DNA of 64,000 nt, from NCBI GenBank assembly GCA_964403525.1, contig CAYOGE010000014.1, positions 1-64,000 of the forward strand, given 5' to 3'. Under the pieces are notes generated by a model, which was not told the origin of the DNA, did no database searches, and saw only the letters and a program-made list of their open reading frames with translations. Both the position numbers and the translations under genes were made by a program. This document shows, in pieces, positions 8,090 through 16,509 of this stretch. How positions within the stretch are numbered: position 1 is the first letter of the stretch; every line of letters starts with the position of its first letter. The stretch comes from JAJTGZ01 sp964403525. Its GTDB lineage: Bacteria > Planctomycetota > Phycisphaerae > Phycisphaerales > UBA1924.

Positions 8090-10882
8090 TCATTCCTCTG
8101 CCGCGCCCACATCCGCCATCTGCTCACCCTCCGGCTGATCCAGCCGCGGCGCAGTCGGCAGCGGTTTGCCGTCGAAGCCGGTCAGCGGCGTGCCCTGCAG
8201 GTTGCGGATCGTGATCGGCGGGTGCGCCTTCTGGTGCTCTTCGAGCTGCTTGAGCAGGCTCGCCTTGAGCTTCTCGTCGAGGCCCTTGAAGTCGCCGCGC
8301 CCGCGGCACTTGGGGAAGTTCGAGCAGCCGAGCCACGGGCCGTACTTGCCGGGGCGCAGGTAGTTGGGCTTGCCGCACTTGGCGCACGGGATCTCAGGTT
8401 CGGGCTTGAACGGCGGCGTTGACGGCGCGACCACCTTGCCGCCACGGTCGATCTTGAGGATGCCCTTGCACGGGTTGGCCTTGTCGCCGTACCCCGAGCA
8501 CGAGAGGAACTTGCCGAACTTGCCGGTGCGCAGCGTCATGCCGCGCCCGCAGAGGTGGCACGCGACGTTGGTCGTTTCGTTCTGGCGCGGCACGCCCTCG
8601 CGGTCCACGGGCGCGGCGTACTTGCACTCGGGGTAGGTGCTGCAGGAGAGGAACTTGCCGCTCTTGCCCAGGCGGTAGACGGTGGGCGAGCCGCAGGTGG
8701 GGCAGGAGTAGGGCGCGGGCGTGGTCTCGGCCTTGGCGTGGGTGAGCGTTCCCTCCACCTCGCCGAGGCGCTTCTTGAACGGGTCGTAGAACTTGTGGAG
8801 CATGTCGACCCAGTCGATGTGCTCCTCTTCCACGCGGTCGAGCTGCTTCTCCATGTCGCGCGTGTAGCCAAGGTCGAGCAGGTCGGGGAAGGCCTGGATC
8901 AGCATGTCGGTGACGACCTCGCCGATGTCGGTGCTGTAGAAGCGGCGGTCGATCTGCTCGGCGTACTTGCGGTCCTGGATCACGCTGATGATGCTGGCAT
9001 AGGTTGAGGGGCGGCCGATGCCCTCCGACTCGAGCATCTTGATCAGGCTCGCCTCGCTGTAGCGCGGCGGCGGCTGGGTGAACTTCTGCTGCGGGTTGAG
9101 ATAGAAGGGCGCCATCGGCGTCCCCTCGTCGAGCTTGGGCAGGGTCTGCTCTTCGGCGCTCTGCGGCACGCCGGTGGCCTTGTAATGGCCGTCGAAGATC
9201 AGCGTGCGCCCCGTCGCCTTGAACGTGAGCGGCGTCTTGGGGTCGGTGCCGCCGGTGATCATCGCCGAGACCGACTCCCACTCCGCGGGGACCATCTGGC
9301 AGGCGACGAACCGCTCCCAGATGATCTGGTAGAGCCGGAAGAGGTCGGGCTTGAGCGCCGCCTTGAGCTTGGCGTTTGGCGGGTAGGCCATGCTCGTGGG
9401 CCGGATCGCCTCGTGGGCGTCCTGAGCGTCCTTGTTGGTGCTGCCGAAGAAGTTGGGCTTCTCCGGCAGGTACTTCTCACCGAACGCCTTGGGGATGTAC
9501 TCGCGCACCATCGCCAGCGCCTCGCCGCTGATGCGGGTGCTGTCGGTACGCATGTACGTGATGAGCGCGACGGGGCCCTCGCCGGGGATGTCGACGCCCT
9601 GGTAGAGCTGCTGGGCCGCGGCCATGGTGCGCTTGGCGCCGTACCCCAGGCGCGTCGAGCCCGCCTGCTGCAGCGTGCTGGTGATAAACGGCGCGGCGGG
9701 CCGGGTGGTGGTGCGGCGGGTCTCGATGCCCGTGACCTTGTACTTGGTTGACGTGTCAACGGTGCCGGTGATGGTCCGCACGAACTTCGCCGGGCCCTTG
9801 CCCTTGGCGTCCTCGCGTGTGGTCACCTGCACGTTCTTCATCCCCGCGATCTCGGCGAGCTGCCTGGCGCGGGCGGCGAGCTTCTCCGCGGTCGACTCGC
9901 TGGCGTCGCCGACGCTGCCGAGCTGGAACTTCTCGCCGCCGACTTCCACAAGCTCAGCGCGCAGGCCGCCGTTCTCGGCGAGCCACTTGCTCAGCTCCTT
10001 AACCGTGAGCCCCTCGCCCTTCTCGTTCTTCTTCTGCTGCTCGGCGACCCAGCCCGTCGCCAGGCCCGCGGCCTTGGCGATGCTGGACGTGAAGTTCGCG
10101 GTGATCTGGTAGTACTCGTCGGGGGTGAACGCCTTGATCTCGCGCTCACGCTCGACGATCAGGCGCACGGCCACGCTCTGCACGCGCCCGGCGCTCAGGC
10201 CGCGGGCGACCTTCTTCCACAGCAGCGGAGAGACCTGGTAGCCCACGATGCGGTCGAGCACGCGCCGCGCCTGCTGGGCGTTGACGCGGTCCATGTCGAT
10301 CGCGCGCGGGTGCTCGAAGGCCTTGTGCACCTCGGCCTTGGTGATCGCGTTGAACTCCACCCGCTTGGCGGTGCGCGGGTCGACGCCGAGCTCTTCCGCA
10401 AGGTGCCAGGCGATCGCCTCGCCCTCGCGGTCGGGGTCGGTTGCGAACCAGATGCTCTTGGCGTGCCTGGCAGACTTCTTCAGTTCGGCGATGACCTTGC
10501 CCTTGCCCTCGAGCACCCCGTACGTCGGCGCGAAGTCGTGCTCAAGGTCCACACCCGGCACAGGGTTCTTCACGCCCTTGGGGTTGCGGCTCGGAAGGTC
10601 ACGAACGTGCCCGACCGACGCGAGGACTTTGTAGTCGCTCCCCAGGTATTTGTTGATCGTCTTCGCCTTCGCCGGCGACTCAACGATCACCAGGTGCTTC
10701 CCGCGCCCCGAACCGCCGCCGCTTTCAAGGTCCATCGCTTCGTCTGTTCCGGTTTCGATACCGTCGTCAAACGGCGCGGCCTCGACCTTCGCTTTGCCTG
10801 CACCCTTCTTCCTGGCCGCGGGCTTGGCCTTGGCTTTGCCAGGGGTCGTTGGAGCGGGGATGGTGGGGGATCGCTTAGCCAT
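8090..10882 (-). CDS. topA: DNA topoisomerase I
   Basis: 930 residues. Relaxes negatively supercoiled DNA by transient single-strand breakage. A basic, Ala/Lys/Pro-rich N-terminal tail (~1-60) precedes the TOPRIM domain (HLVIVESPAKAKTINKYLG, SVGHVRDLP, DPDREGEAIAWHL). GLSAGRVQSVAVRLIVERE follows, and the catalytic tyrosine is Y443 in ITYMRTDSTR. Three C-terminal four-cysteine zinc ribbons (CPTCGSP..., CHLCGRG..., CAKCGKP...) occupy ~715-880. The length is somewhat above the E. coli enzyme because of the tail. ATG 10882 is the only sensible start, though its ribosome site is weak. No operon partner is evident. Confidence 0.97.
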   Translation of the reverse strand: MAKRSPTIPAPTTPGKAKAKPAARKKGAGKAKVEAAPFDDGIETGTDEAMDLESGGGSGRGKHLVIVESPAKAKTINKYLGSDYKVLASVGHVRDLPSRNPKGVKNPVPGVDLEHDFAPTYGVLEGKGKVIAELKKSARHAKSIWFATDPDREGEAIAWHLAEELGVDPRTAKRVEFNAITKAEVHKAFEHPRAIDMDRVNAQQARRVLDRIVGYQVSPLLWKKVARGLSAGRVQSVAVRLIVEREREIKAFTPDEYYQITANFTSSIAKAAGLATGWVAEQQKKNEKGEGLTVKELSKWLAENGGLRAELVEVGGEKFQLGSVGDASESTAEKLAARARQLAEIAGMKNVQVTTREDAKGKGPAKFVRTITGTVDTSTKYKVTGIETRRTTTRPAAPFITSTLQQAGSTRLGYGAKRTMAAAQQLYQGVDIPGEGPVALITYMRTDSTRISGEALAMVREYIPKAFGEKYLPEKPNFFGSTNKDAQDAHEAIRPTSMAYPPNAKLKAALKPDLFRLYQIIWERFVACQMVPAEWESVSAMITGGTDPKTPLTFKATGRTLIFDGHYKATGVPQSAEEQTLPKLDEGTPMAPFYLNPQQKFTQPPPRYSEASLIKMLESEGIGRPSTYASIISVIQDRKYAEQIDRRFYSTDIGEVVTDMLIQAFPDLLDLGYTRDMEKQLDRVEEEHIDWVDMLHKFYDPFKKRLGEVEGTLTHAKAETTPAPYSCPTCGSPTVYRLGKSGKFLSCSTYPECKYAAPVDREGVPRQNETTNVACHLCGRGMTLRTGKFGKFLSCSGYGDKANPCKGILKIDRGGKVVAPSTPPFKPEPEIPCAKCGKPNYLRPGKYGPWLGCSNFPKCRGRGDFKGLDEKLKASLLKQLEEHQKAHPPITIRNLQGTPLTGFDGKPLPTAPRLDQPEGEQMADVGAAEE

Positions 10883-11060
10883 ATGAGTAGTACGAACCGG
10901 ACAGAAGAGAGAGGAAAGGCGACCAGCACCCCCCGATCAAGAGCGGGCGTGCGGTATCCGGCCCTCCATACGCCGCCAATGCCGCCCCCAGTTTCGGCCG
11001 GTGGTCTGGCCCGGGTGGAGCAATTCCATTGGCGATGGCTGACCCGCGAGCCAGCCCTTG

Positions 11061-12020
11061 TCACGTAAGTACTTTATTGGCAATGGTTTGCGCGATGGCT
11101 ATCGAATCCGTTTCGGCAGCTTCGATCGGTAGAGCCCCCTGAATGAGTGAAAGTCGCTTGAGCCACGTGCGCTGGTTCTTTCCGAATCGGCGGGTCTCGA
11201 TTTTTATTCGCTCGACAGCGTCACCTAAAGAGGTGTCAGAGACGCCTTGGCTGCTCGCGAGCAGTTCGAGCAGCTGCTTATATCCAAGCGCTTCGCGCGA
11301 TTGCGGCCCAAAGCCCGGCTTCGCGGCGATTGCGCGGACCTCATCCAGCAGGCCCTGCTCCATCATCTGCTTCACGCGGGCGTTGATGCGGCGGTTGAGC
11401 GCATCGGTCGGCCAGTGAAGGGTGACCAGGAGGGCATCGGTGCGGGCGGCGCCGGCGCGGTCCCACTGGCTCTGGTGCTCGCTGATCGGCCTGCCAGTAA
11501 GCCGGAAGACCTCGATAGCTCGGACGGTTCGCCGTGTGTCGTTGGCGTGGATGCGCTGGGCCGCGGCGGGGTCGATGCGTTGCAGTTCGGCGCGGCGGAG
11601 CGCGGGGTCCATCGATTCGAGTTCAGCGCGCAGCGGGGCGTCTGCGCCCGGGCCGTCGAAGAGCCCCTCCAGCAGCGCCTTGATATACAGGTGCGTGCCG
11701 CCGACGACGATGGGGAGCGTCCCTCGCGCGCGGAGGGCGGCGATCTGCCGCTCCGCGGCGCTCAGCCACTGGTCGAGGGTGAAGCGCTGCGTCGGATCGA
11801 CCAGGTCGATCAGGTGATGGGGGACTCCCGCTCGTTCGGAAAGCGTTGGCTTAGCGGTGCCGATGTCCATGCCTCTGTACACCTGGAACGCGTCCGCGGT
11901 GACGACCTCGGCGGTAATCCCGTGCCGGTCGCGCAGCACGTGGGCGAGCGCGACGGCCGCGGCGGTCTTGCCGCCGGCCGTCGGGCCGCAGATCACCGGG
12001 AAGCGTGCGGGGAGTGGCAC
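11061..12020 (-). CDS. miaA: tRNA dimethylallyltransferase MiaA
   Basis: 319 residues. Adds a dimethylallyl group to A37 of tRNAs that read codons beginning with U. The P-loop is GPTAGGKT at 12-19. DAFQVYRGMDIGTAKP is the substrate loop (most relatives have DS before the QVYRG/LVYRG part). VGGTHLYIKALLEGL, the RIHANDTRRTVRAIEV insertion region and SREALGYKQ follow in the usual order. It starts 72 bases from the divergently transcribed mqnA, so the two share an intergenic promoter region. Confidence 0.95.
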   Translation of the reverse strand: MPLPARFPVICGPTAGGKTAAAVALAHVLRDRHGITAEVVTADAFQVYRGMDIGTAKPTLSERAGVPHHLIDLVDPTQRFTLDQWLSAAERQIAALRARGTLPIVVGGTHLYIKALLEGLFDGPGADAPLRAELESMDPALRRAELQRIDPAAAQRIHANDTRRTVRAIEVFRLTGRPISEHQSQWDRAGAARTDALLVTLHWPTDALNRRINARVKQMMEQGLLDEVRAIAAKPGFGPQSREALGYKQLLELLASSQGVSDTSLGDAVERIKIETRRFGKNQRTWLKRLSLIQGALPIEAAETDSIAIAQTIANKVLT

Positions 12021-12092
12021 GCTGGATGGTATTGCAAGGCGCGTCGGGCGATTCTGCCCGCAGACTGGCCCCTGCGCTTCCTAGCGTTGGGC

Positions 12093-13058
12093 ATGGACCG
12101 CGTGCGCATCGGAACGGTCAAGTATCTCAACACGCTGCCGCTGATCGAAGGGCTGGCGGCAAACCGTGACGTGGAAGTGGTTTCGGCCGTGCCGGCGAAG
12201 CTTGGGGCAATGCTCGCGGGGGGCGAGGTCGACGTGGCGCTGGCGAGCATCGTGGACTTTGCCACCTCGCCGGTGCCGCTGAGCATGCTGCCCGTGGGAG
12301 GGATCGGCTGCGACGGGCCGACGCTGACGGTGCGGCTCTTCAGCCAGGTTCCGCTTGAGCGCGTCGACACGCTGCACGCCGACACCGACAGCCACACCAG
12401 CGTGCTGCTGGCGCGGGTGCTGCTGAATCGGTGCTTCGGGCGCGACGTGCGCGTGGTTGACTTTGATGCGCGCGAGCGGGTGAGCGTGGGGGAGAGCGCG
12501 ACTGCAAAGCCCGCTCATCCGGCTCGCAAAGCCGGGACATCGGATGAGGAATCACTTCACTCCCGGCTTTCGTCCGCTTCGCTCCCGAAAGCGCGGTCTC
12601 CCACAGAGCCTGGAGAAGGGGCAGAGTGGCCGCAGACGCTGCTGCTGATCGGCGACAAGGTCGTGACCGACTCGCCGCCCGCGGTGCGCTACCCGCACCA
12701 GCTTGACCTTGGCGAGCAGTGGAAGGCGTGGACCGGGCTGCCCTTCCTGTACGCGGTGTGGATGTGCCGCGCCGCTGACGAGGACGGCTTAAGGATCAAG
12801 ACCACCGCGGCGCTGCTGGACCGCCAGCGCCTGCGCAACGTGATGCGGACTTCGTGGCTTATCGACCGCGCGGTCGATGAGCGGCGCTGGCCGCGCGATC
12901 TGGCCGTTCGGTACGTGACCGACTACCTGCGTTACGAGGTAGGTCCGCGGCAGCGGGAGGCCGTTGCAAGGTTCCTGGCCGAGTGCGCGGCGTTGCGTCT
13001 GCTCCCAGCCCTCGAGCCGCGATGGGCCGGGATGGTGGCCGGCGAGCCCGCCCTGTAG
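12093..13058 (+). CDS. mqnA: Chorismate dehydratase MqnA (futalosine menaquinone pathway), with an internal insertion
   Basis: 321 residues. Makes 3-[(1-carboxyvinyl)oxy]benzoate from chorismate, the first step of futalosine-route menaquinone synthesis. The N-terminus RIGTVKYLNTLPLIEGL, the central GEVDVALASIVDF and TDSHTSVLLARVLL, and the C-terminal LDLGEQWKAWTGLPFLYAVW are characteristic. About 45 residues (~133-178) between ARERVSVGE and LLLIGDKVV are Ala/Ser/Pro-rich and absent from typical family members; their DNA is palindromic (see repeat at 12490-12625). ATG 12093 is chosen because earlier in-frame codons overlap miaA. The sigma-like gene begins 16 bases downstream. Confidence 0.9.
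   Translation: MDRVRIGTVKYLNTLPLIEGLAANRDVEVVSAVPAKLGAMLAGGEVDVALASIVDFATSPVPLSMLPVGGIGCDGPTLTVRLFSQVPLERVDTLHADTDSHTSVLLARVLLNRCFGRDVRVVDFDARERVSVGESATAKPAHPARKAGTSDEESLHSRLSSASLPKARSPTEPGEGAEWPQTLLLIGDKVVTDSPPAVRYPHQLDLGEQWKAWTGLPFLYAVWMCRAADEDGLRIKTTAALLDRQRLRNVMRTSWLIDRAVDERRWPRDLAVRYVTDYLRYEVGPRQREAVARFLAECAALRLLPALEPRWAGMVAGEPAL
12490..12625. repeat. Palindromic insertion inside mqnA
   Basis: The stretch holds nested inverted repeats: CTCATCCG (12514-12521) with CGGATGAG (12541-12548); CCGGCT (12519-12524) with AGCCGG (12530-12535); GCTTTCG (12566-12572) with CGAAAGC (12586-12592). It coincides with the extra ~45 residues of MqnA and keeps the reading frame. This is the signature of a REP-like element inserted into a gene. 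Confidence 0.6.
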
Positions 13059-13074
13059 AGCGAACGATCACACC

Positions 13075-14616
13075 GTGCCCCGCCTGCTGAAACTCCGGGT
13101 TGCCGCGCTCGAACGGATCGCCCACGAGCTGCGTTACGCGCCGGCGGCGGCGGCACGCAGGCACACCGTTCGGGCAGAAAAGCTCGTGGCGATGATCGAC
13201 GCGGAGGCGGTCTATCCGGAGGACTTTGTGGTCTTTCAGATCACCGGGTTCCGCCCGGCGATGGACGGGCCGGAGTTGATCCCGGGGGCGGCGCTGCTGC
13301 GCGACCTGGCGGGCCTGATCGACCGGCTCTCGCGCCGCGCGGCGTTCACCCGTGATGAACTCCCGCCGCCGCAGTGGCTCACGGTTGACCAGCTGCGCGA
13401 GCGGTGGGGCGTCTCGCGCAAGACGGTTGAGCGGTTGCGTGTGCGTGGGCTCATCGGCCGGCGGGTGACGCTCACGCGCGGCAGGGCGATGAACGTTTTC
13501 CCGCTGGCGGTGGTGAAAGCGGTCGAAGCACGCGAGAGGGCGGGGCCGGCGGCTGGGAGTCGCCGGCGTTCCGGCGCAGCGAAGAGGCCTGCGGCCACGC
13601 CTGAGGCAGAACGCGCCCCCCGGCGCGCGGTGACGCCCCGTCAGCGCCGGCTCGTTGAGCGGGCGCTACGTGTCGGCGTCAAGCCCGCGGCGCTCGCGGC
13701 GCGGCTGAACAAGAGTGAGGCGACCGTCTTCCGCTCGCGGCAGCGTCAGCTGGCCGACCGGTGCCGGACGGTGCGCATGCCGATACCGGCGGGCGCGGCG
13801 GAGCTGATCGAGCGGGAGGGGCTGCGGTTCCTCGCCGAGCGCTCCGTGCGGACCGGGCTCGGAGCGCCCGCGGCAACGTCGCTTGCCGAGCACGTGGCCG
13901 ACGCGGTCCGCGCCGGCGGCCCCGACCCGTTTGTTGAGCGGGCCCGCGCGTTCGCGTTCTGGACCCTGGTCGCCCGCGCACAGACCGCCTCGCGGGGGCT
14001 TGGCCGCACACGCCCGGCCGCCCTGGCGGTTGACCGCGTGATCACCGACCTGCGCTGGGCGGCCCGGCTGAAGGTGGAACTCATGCGGGGCGAGCAGTTG
14101 CTGCTGCTGCGCACGGTCGCGGTGCAGACCGGCACGCCGCTGCTTGAGCACCCGGCGGACCGGGCGACCGCTCTGCTGTCGCGGTGCATGGGCGCGCTCT
14201 CGGCCGCGGTTGATCGCTTCGATCCGACGGCTGGGCGCATCGCCGGTGTGGCGGGCCTTGAGTTGAGCCGCGTGGTGAGCAGGTGGCAGGCCGAGCAGGC
14301 GAAGGATTCGCCGGCGCGGGCCCGGCCGATCGCGCCACCGGCGTTCGAAGACTGGACGCGCTCGGTGTGCCCTTGGCAGGCGTGGACGAACGCACCGACT
14401 GAGGTGCTCGCCAATCTTGAGCGGCTCTCCCCGGACGATCGGAATCTGCTGAGTGCGCGTTACGGGCTTGATGGCAGCGCACCGCGGGACGCAACAGAAC
14501 TCGCCGCGGAACTGGGCAAGCCGGCGCGCATCGTGATAAGGCTCTTGCACACCGCGGAGAGGGCCGCGGCGAGCACAGCGGCGCCGCGCCCCCGCCGGCG
14601 CAGGAGCAAGCCGTGA
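13075..14616 (+). CDS. Degenerate sigma-70-like / multi-HTH DNA-binding protein
   Basis: 513 residues from GTG 13075. Residues ~100-135 (WLTVDQLRERWGVSRKTVER) are a helix-turn-helix of the MerR/excisionase sort. A second HTH-like segment follows (~185-220: TPRQRRLVERALRVGVKPAA). Around 380-405, AAVDRFDPTAGRIAGVAGLE recalls sigma-70 region 2. The end (ERLSPDDRNLLSARYGLDG ... ELAAELGK) resembles region 4. The usual region 2 polymerase-binding and -10 recognition residues are poorly kept, so it may be a transcription regulator derived from a sigma factor. It follows mqnA by 16 bases and overlaps the glycosyltransferase by 4 bases (GTGA), so the three are probably cotranscribed. Confidence 0.6.
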   Translation: MPRLLKLRVAALERIAHELRYAPAAAARRHTVRAEKLVAMIDAEAVYPEDFVVFQITGFRPAMDGPELIPGAALLRDLAGLIDRLSRRAAFTRDELPPPQWLTVDQLRERWGVSRKTVERLRVRGLIGRRVTLTRGRAMNVFPLAVVKAVEARERAGPAAGSRRRSGAAKRPAATPEAERAPRRAVTPRQRRLVERALRVGVKPAALAARLNKSEATVFRSRQRQLADRCRTVRMPIPAGAAELIEREGLRFLAERSVRTGLGAPAATSLAEHVADAVRAGGPDPFVERARAFAFWTLVARAQTASRGLGRTRPAALAVDRVITDLRWAARLKVELMRGEQLLLLRTVAVQTGTPLLEHPADRATALLSRCMGALSAAVDRFDPTAGRIAGVAGLELSRVVSRWQAEQAKDSPARARPIAPPAFEDWTRSVCPWQAWTNAPTEVLANLERLSPDDRNLLSARYGLDGSAPRDATELAAELGKPARIVIRLLHTAERAAASTAAPRPRRRRSKP

Positions 14617-15518
14617 ACGTCGCGGTGGTTCATGCGGGTGCGCTCGGCGACGGGGTGCTGATCTGGCCGCTGCTGAGGGCGCTTGGCCATCTTGAGCACA
14701 CGGTGAAGCTGGTGACGCACGACAGCGCTGGGCGTTTGGCGGCGATCGAGCTGAACAACCAGTTGGGATCACCGCTGGTGTCGCACGTGCCGCTCGACGG
14801 GCCGCGGTGGACGCCGCTGTGGCAGGGGCCGACGGGAGCGCCCGACACAGCGCCCGAGGTGGACCTGATCGTCTCGTTTCTTGCCGATGACACGACCGAG
14901 GGCGGGCGGCGCTGGCTCGCGGCGGCGCGTGAGACGTTTCCGAACGCTGAGGTTGTGATCGCCGGCGCGCCGGGCTCGGCGACGCGCGCCGCGGTCTGGA
15001 AGCGATTCCGCGTCGAGGAGCTTGGGCGCGTGCTGCCAGCAGCGGAGACGAAGGGGCCTGTGGTGCTCTCTGTGGGTGCCGGTGGGCGGCACAAGCGCTG
15101 GCCGCTGGACCGGTGGTCGCGGCTCACGGACCGGCTGCTCGGGCTCACGCCGCCGCAGCGCGTGCAGATCATCGCCGGCCCGGTGGAGGATGAGCAGTTC
15201 TCAAAGAAGGAGCGGGCCGCGTTCAACGAGCTGATCCGCAAGGGGCAGTGGAGCGGCACGATCAACAGGCTCAGCGACCTCGCCAACGCGCTGCGAAAGG
15301 CCGCGTGCGTCGTGAGCGCCGACAGCGGGCCCGCGCACCTCTCGGCGCAGCTTGGCGTGCGCACGCTCGCGCTCTTTGGCCCGACAGATCCTTCGATCTG
15401 GTCGCCCGCTGGTCCGGCGGTGCGCACGCTCGCGCCGCCGGCACACACGCCCGACATGGCGTGGCTCGATGTTGAAACCGTGTTCGCGTTTCTTGTGTCA
15501 CAGCAATGGCTGCGGTGA
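14613..15518 (+). CDS. Glycosyltransferase family 9 (heptosyltransferase-like)
   Basis: 301 residues. Family 9 enzymes transfer heptose or related sugars from ADP-sugars to lipid A-core structures at the inner membrane. Seen here: the N-terminal GALGDGVLIWPLLRALG acceptor loop, VLSVGAGGRHKRWPLDRW, and the C-terminal nucleotide-sugar site VVSADSGPAHLSAQLG with ALFGPTDPSIWSP. The length is close to the family norm. GTG 14613 overlaps the previous stop by 4 bases, which favours translational coupling. The exact sugar cannot be told. Confidence 0.85.
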   Translation: MNVAVVHAGALGDGVLIWPLLRALGHLEHTVKLVTHDSAGRLAAIELNNQLGSPLVSHVPLDGPRWTPLWQGPTGAPDTAPEVDLIVSFLADDTTEGGRRWLAAARETFPNAEVVIAGAPGSATRAAVWKRFRVEELGRVLPAAETKGPVVLSVGAGGRHKRWPLDRWSRLTDRLLGLTPPQRVQIIAGPVEDEQFSKKERAAFNELIRKGQWSGTINRLSDLANALRKAACVVSADSGPAHLSAQLGVRTLALFGPTDPSIWSPAGPAVRTLAPPAHTPDMAWLDVETVFAFLVSQQWLR

Positions 15519-15595
15519 CACAGGCTTGCGTTCTCAGAGCGCGGTGCGACCCGTTCTCAATCACGCATTCATTGGTTCTTTTGTGCATCCGGCGC

Positions 15596-15623
15596 TTGAC
15601 AGAGCCGAAGAAGTGTGTACGCT
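15596..15623 (+). promoter_or_regulatory. Promoter for the tiny ORF at 15679
   Basis: A consensus -35 TTGACA (15596-15601) and TACGCT (15618-15623) are separated by 16 bases. They lie ~56 bases upstream of a Shine-Dalgarno-led tiny ORF and a strong terminator, so they probably drive a short transcript. Confidence 0.6.
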
Positions 15624-15678
15624 TGTCCCCAACCGGAGCCGCAGTGTGCGATTTCGGCCTGTTTTTAGGAGGTTCCTG

Positions 15679-15729
15679 ATGTACCGCGTCACGGCCGACA
15701 ACCTGGAGTTCTCAAGCCACCGACGCTGA
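15679..15729 (+). CDS. Tiny ORF of 16 residues (MYRVTADNLEF...)
   Basis: ATG preceded by a near-perfect AGGAGG at 7-base spacing. It encodes MYRVTADNLEFSSHRR and stops 25 bases before a strong terminator. The second tiny ORF (15849-15872) shares the GGAGGT-NCC-NG-ATGTA start context and the residues MY-x-VT. The whole unit (promoter, ribosome site, peptide, terminator) fits in ~200 bases. It could be a leader/attenuator peptide or a small protein gene. The function is not recognised. Confidence 0.5.
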   Translation: MYRVTADNLEFSSHRR

Positions 15730-15754
15730 GCAGGAACGATCCACACGATCTATC

Positions 15755-15797
15755 CAAGCGGCCTCGGAGCTTTACTCCGAGGCCGCTTTGTTTTTGT
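15755..15797 (+). terminator. Strong rho-independent terminator
   Basis: Stem AAGCGGCCTCGGAG (15756-15769) pairs with CTCCGAGGCCGCTTT (15775-15789) around a CTTTA loop, followed by TTGTTTTTG. It ends the short transcript containing the 16-residue ORF. Confidence 0.9.
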
Positions 15798-15848
15798 CTT
15801 CGTCGCGTTCACGGTTGTGTCCGCGGCACGTTCGATGGGAGGTGCCCG

Positions 15849-15872
15849 ATGTATCTTGTGACTGACTTCTAA
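15849..15872 (+). CDS. Tiny ORF of 7 residues (MYLVTDF)
   Basis: ATG preceded by GGGAGGTG at 5-base spacing; it encodes MYLVTDF and then TAA. The start context and first residues match the 16-residue ORF 170 bases upstream, so it may be a second copy of the same leader element. No separate promoter or terminator is clear. It may be a decayed copy and not an expressed gene. Confidence 0.3.
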   Translation: MYLVTDF

Positions 15873-16509
15873 CAACCGTTTGCATGCACCGCAGCCGAAA
15901 GCGCAGGGGTGTCCCTCGCGCCAAGGCGGTCGCGCACCCGCAAGGTGAGGCCCGGGGCCGAGCAACCACGCTCGGCGCGGGCGGGTCACACGCGGGCAGC
16001 GCGGCCGGGACCGCCCGTCACAGGGCGGAACGCTGACGGAGAACGGCGAACACCCCGCCGTGCGCGGTCGCCGCGCGCTCGCCGATGAAGGCAGCGCACC
16101 GACCCCACGGGCTGAATGGTCGCCACTCCGCCAGCGCTCCGCACCGAGCGTGGCCCCCTGACGGGACGTGCATGGTCGCTCGCACCCCTTGCCCCCCCGC
16201 CCTGCGCCGGTGGAAACACCCGCGCCGGGTTTACGGCCAAGCTCTTCCCCTTCGCCGGTTGTTCCGGGGAGGAAGGCGGGCCGCTGGAGCCTTGCCATGT
16301 CAGTGCTTGAAGTGAAGTGGGTCCGTCCTCCGCGTCTGCCAGTCCCCGTTGTTCACCCTCCCACGTCAGTCAGCGTCGCGCTGCGCAGGCTCTACGTGCG
16401 GTGGCGGTGGGTTCTTCGCTCAGCGCGGAACGAGCCATCTTCCCCGCATGCGGGGCCCGGCGAGCGGGCGATGGCACGGATGTGATTCTTCTCGCGGGTA
16501 CGATCGTGC
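15873..16509. other. 637-bp non-coding stretch with hairpins, no gene recognised
   Basis: No ORF in any frame resembles a protein. Several GC-rich hairpins are visible, for example GCCGAGC...GCTCGGC near 15957-15976 and CCGCCC...GGGCGG near 16012-16027. I looked for hallmarks of RNase P RNA, tmRNA and SRP RNA and did not find them. A structured RNA preceded by the second tiny ORF is possible but unproven. The right end holds the leader of gatB. Confidence 0.4.

Noticed and set aside
11247..12092. Long plus-strand extension of the mqnA ORF across miaA
   Set aside because: It is antisense to miaA, has shadow-like Arg/Gly/Ala composition, and MqnA homology starts only at 12093.
15750..16298. 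182-codon minus-strand ORF in the gap before gatB
   Set aside because: Pro/Arg/Gly-rich, it runs through the terminator hairpin and resembles no protein.
15873..16509. RNase P RNA, tmRNA or SRP RNA in the long gap
   Set aside because: The diagnostic conserved blocks of these RNAs were not found on either strand.
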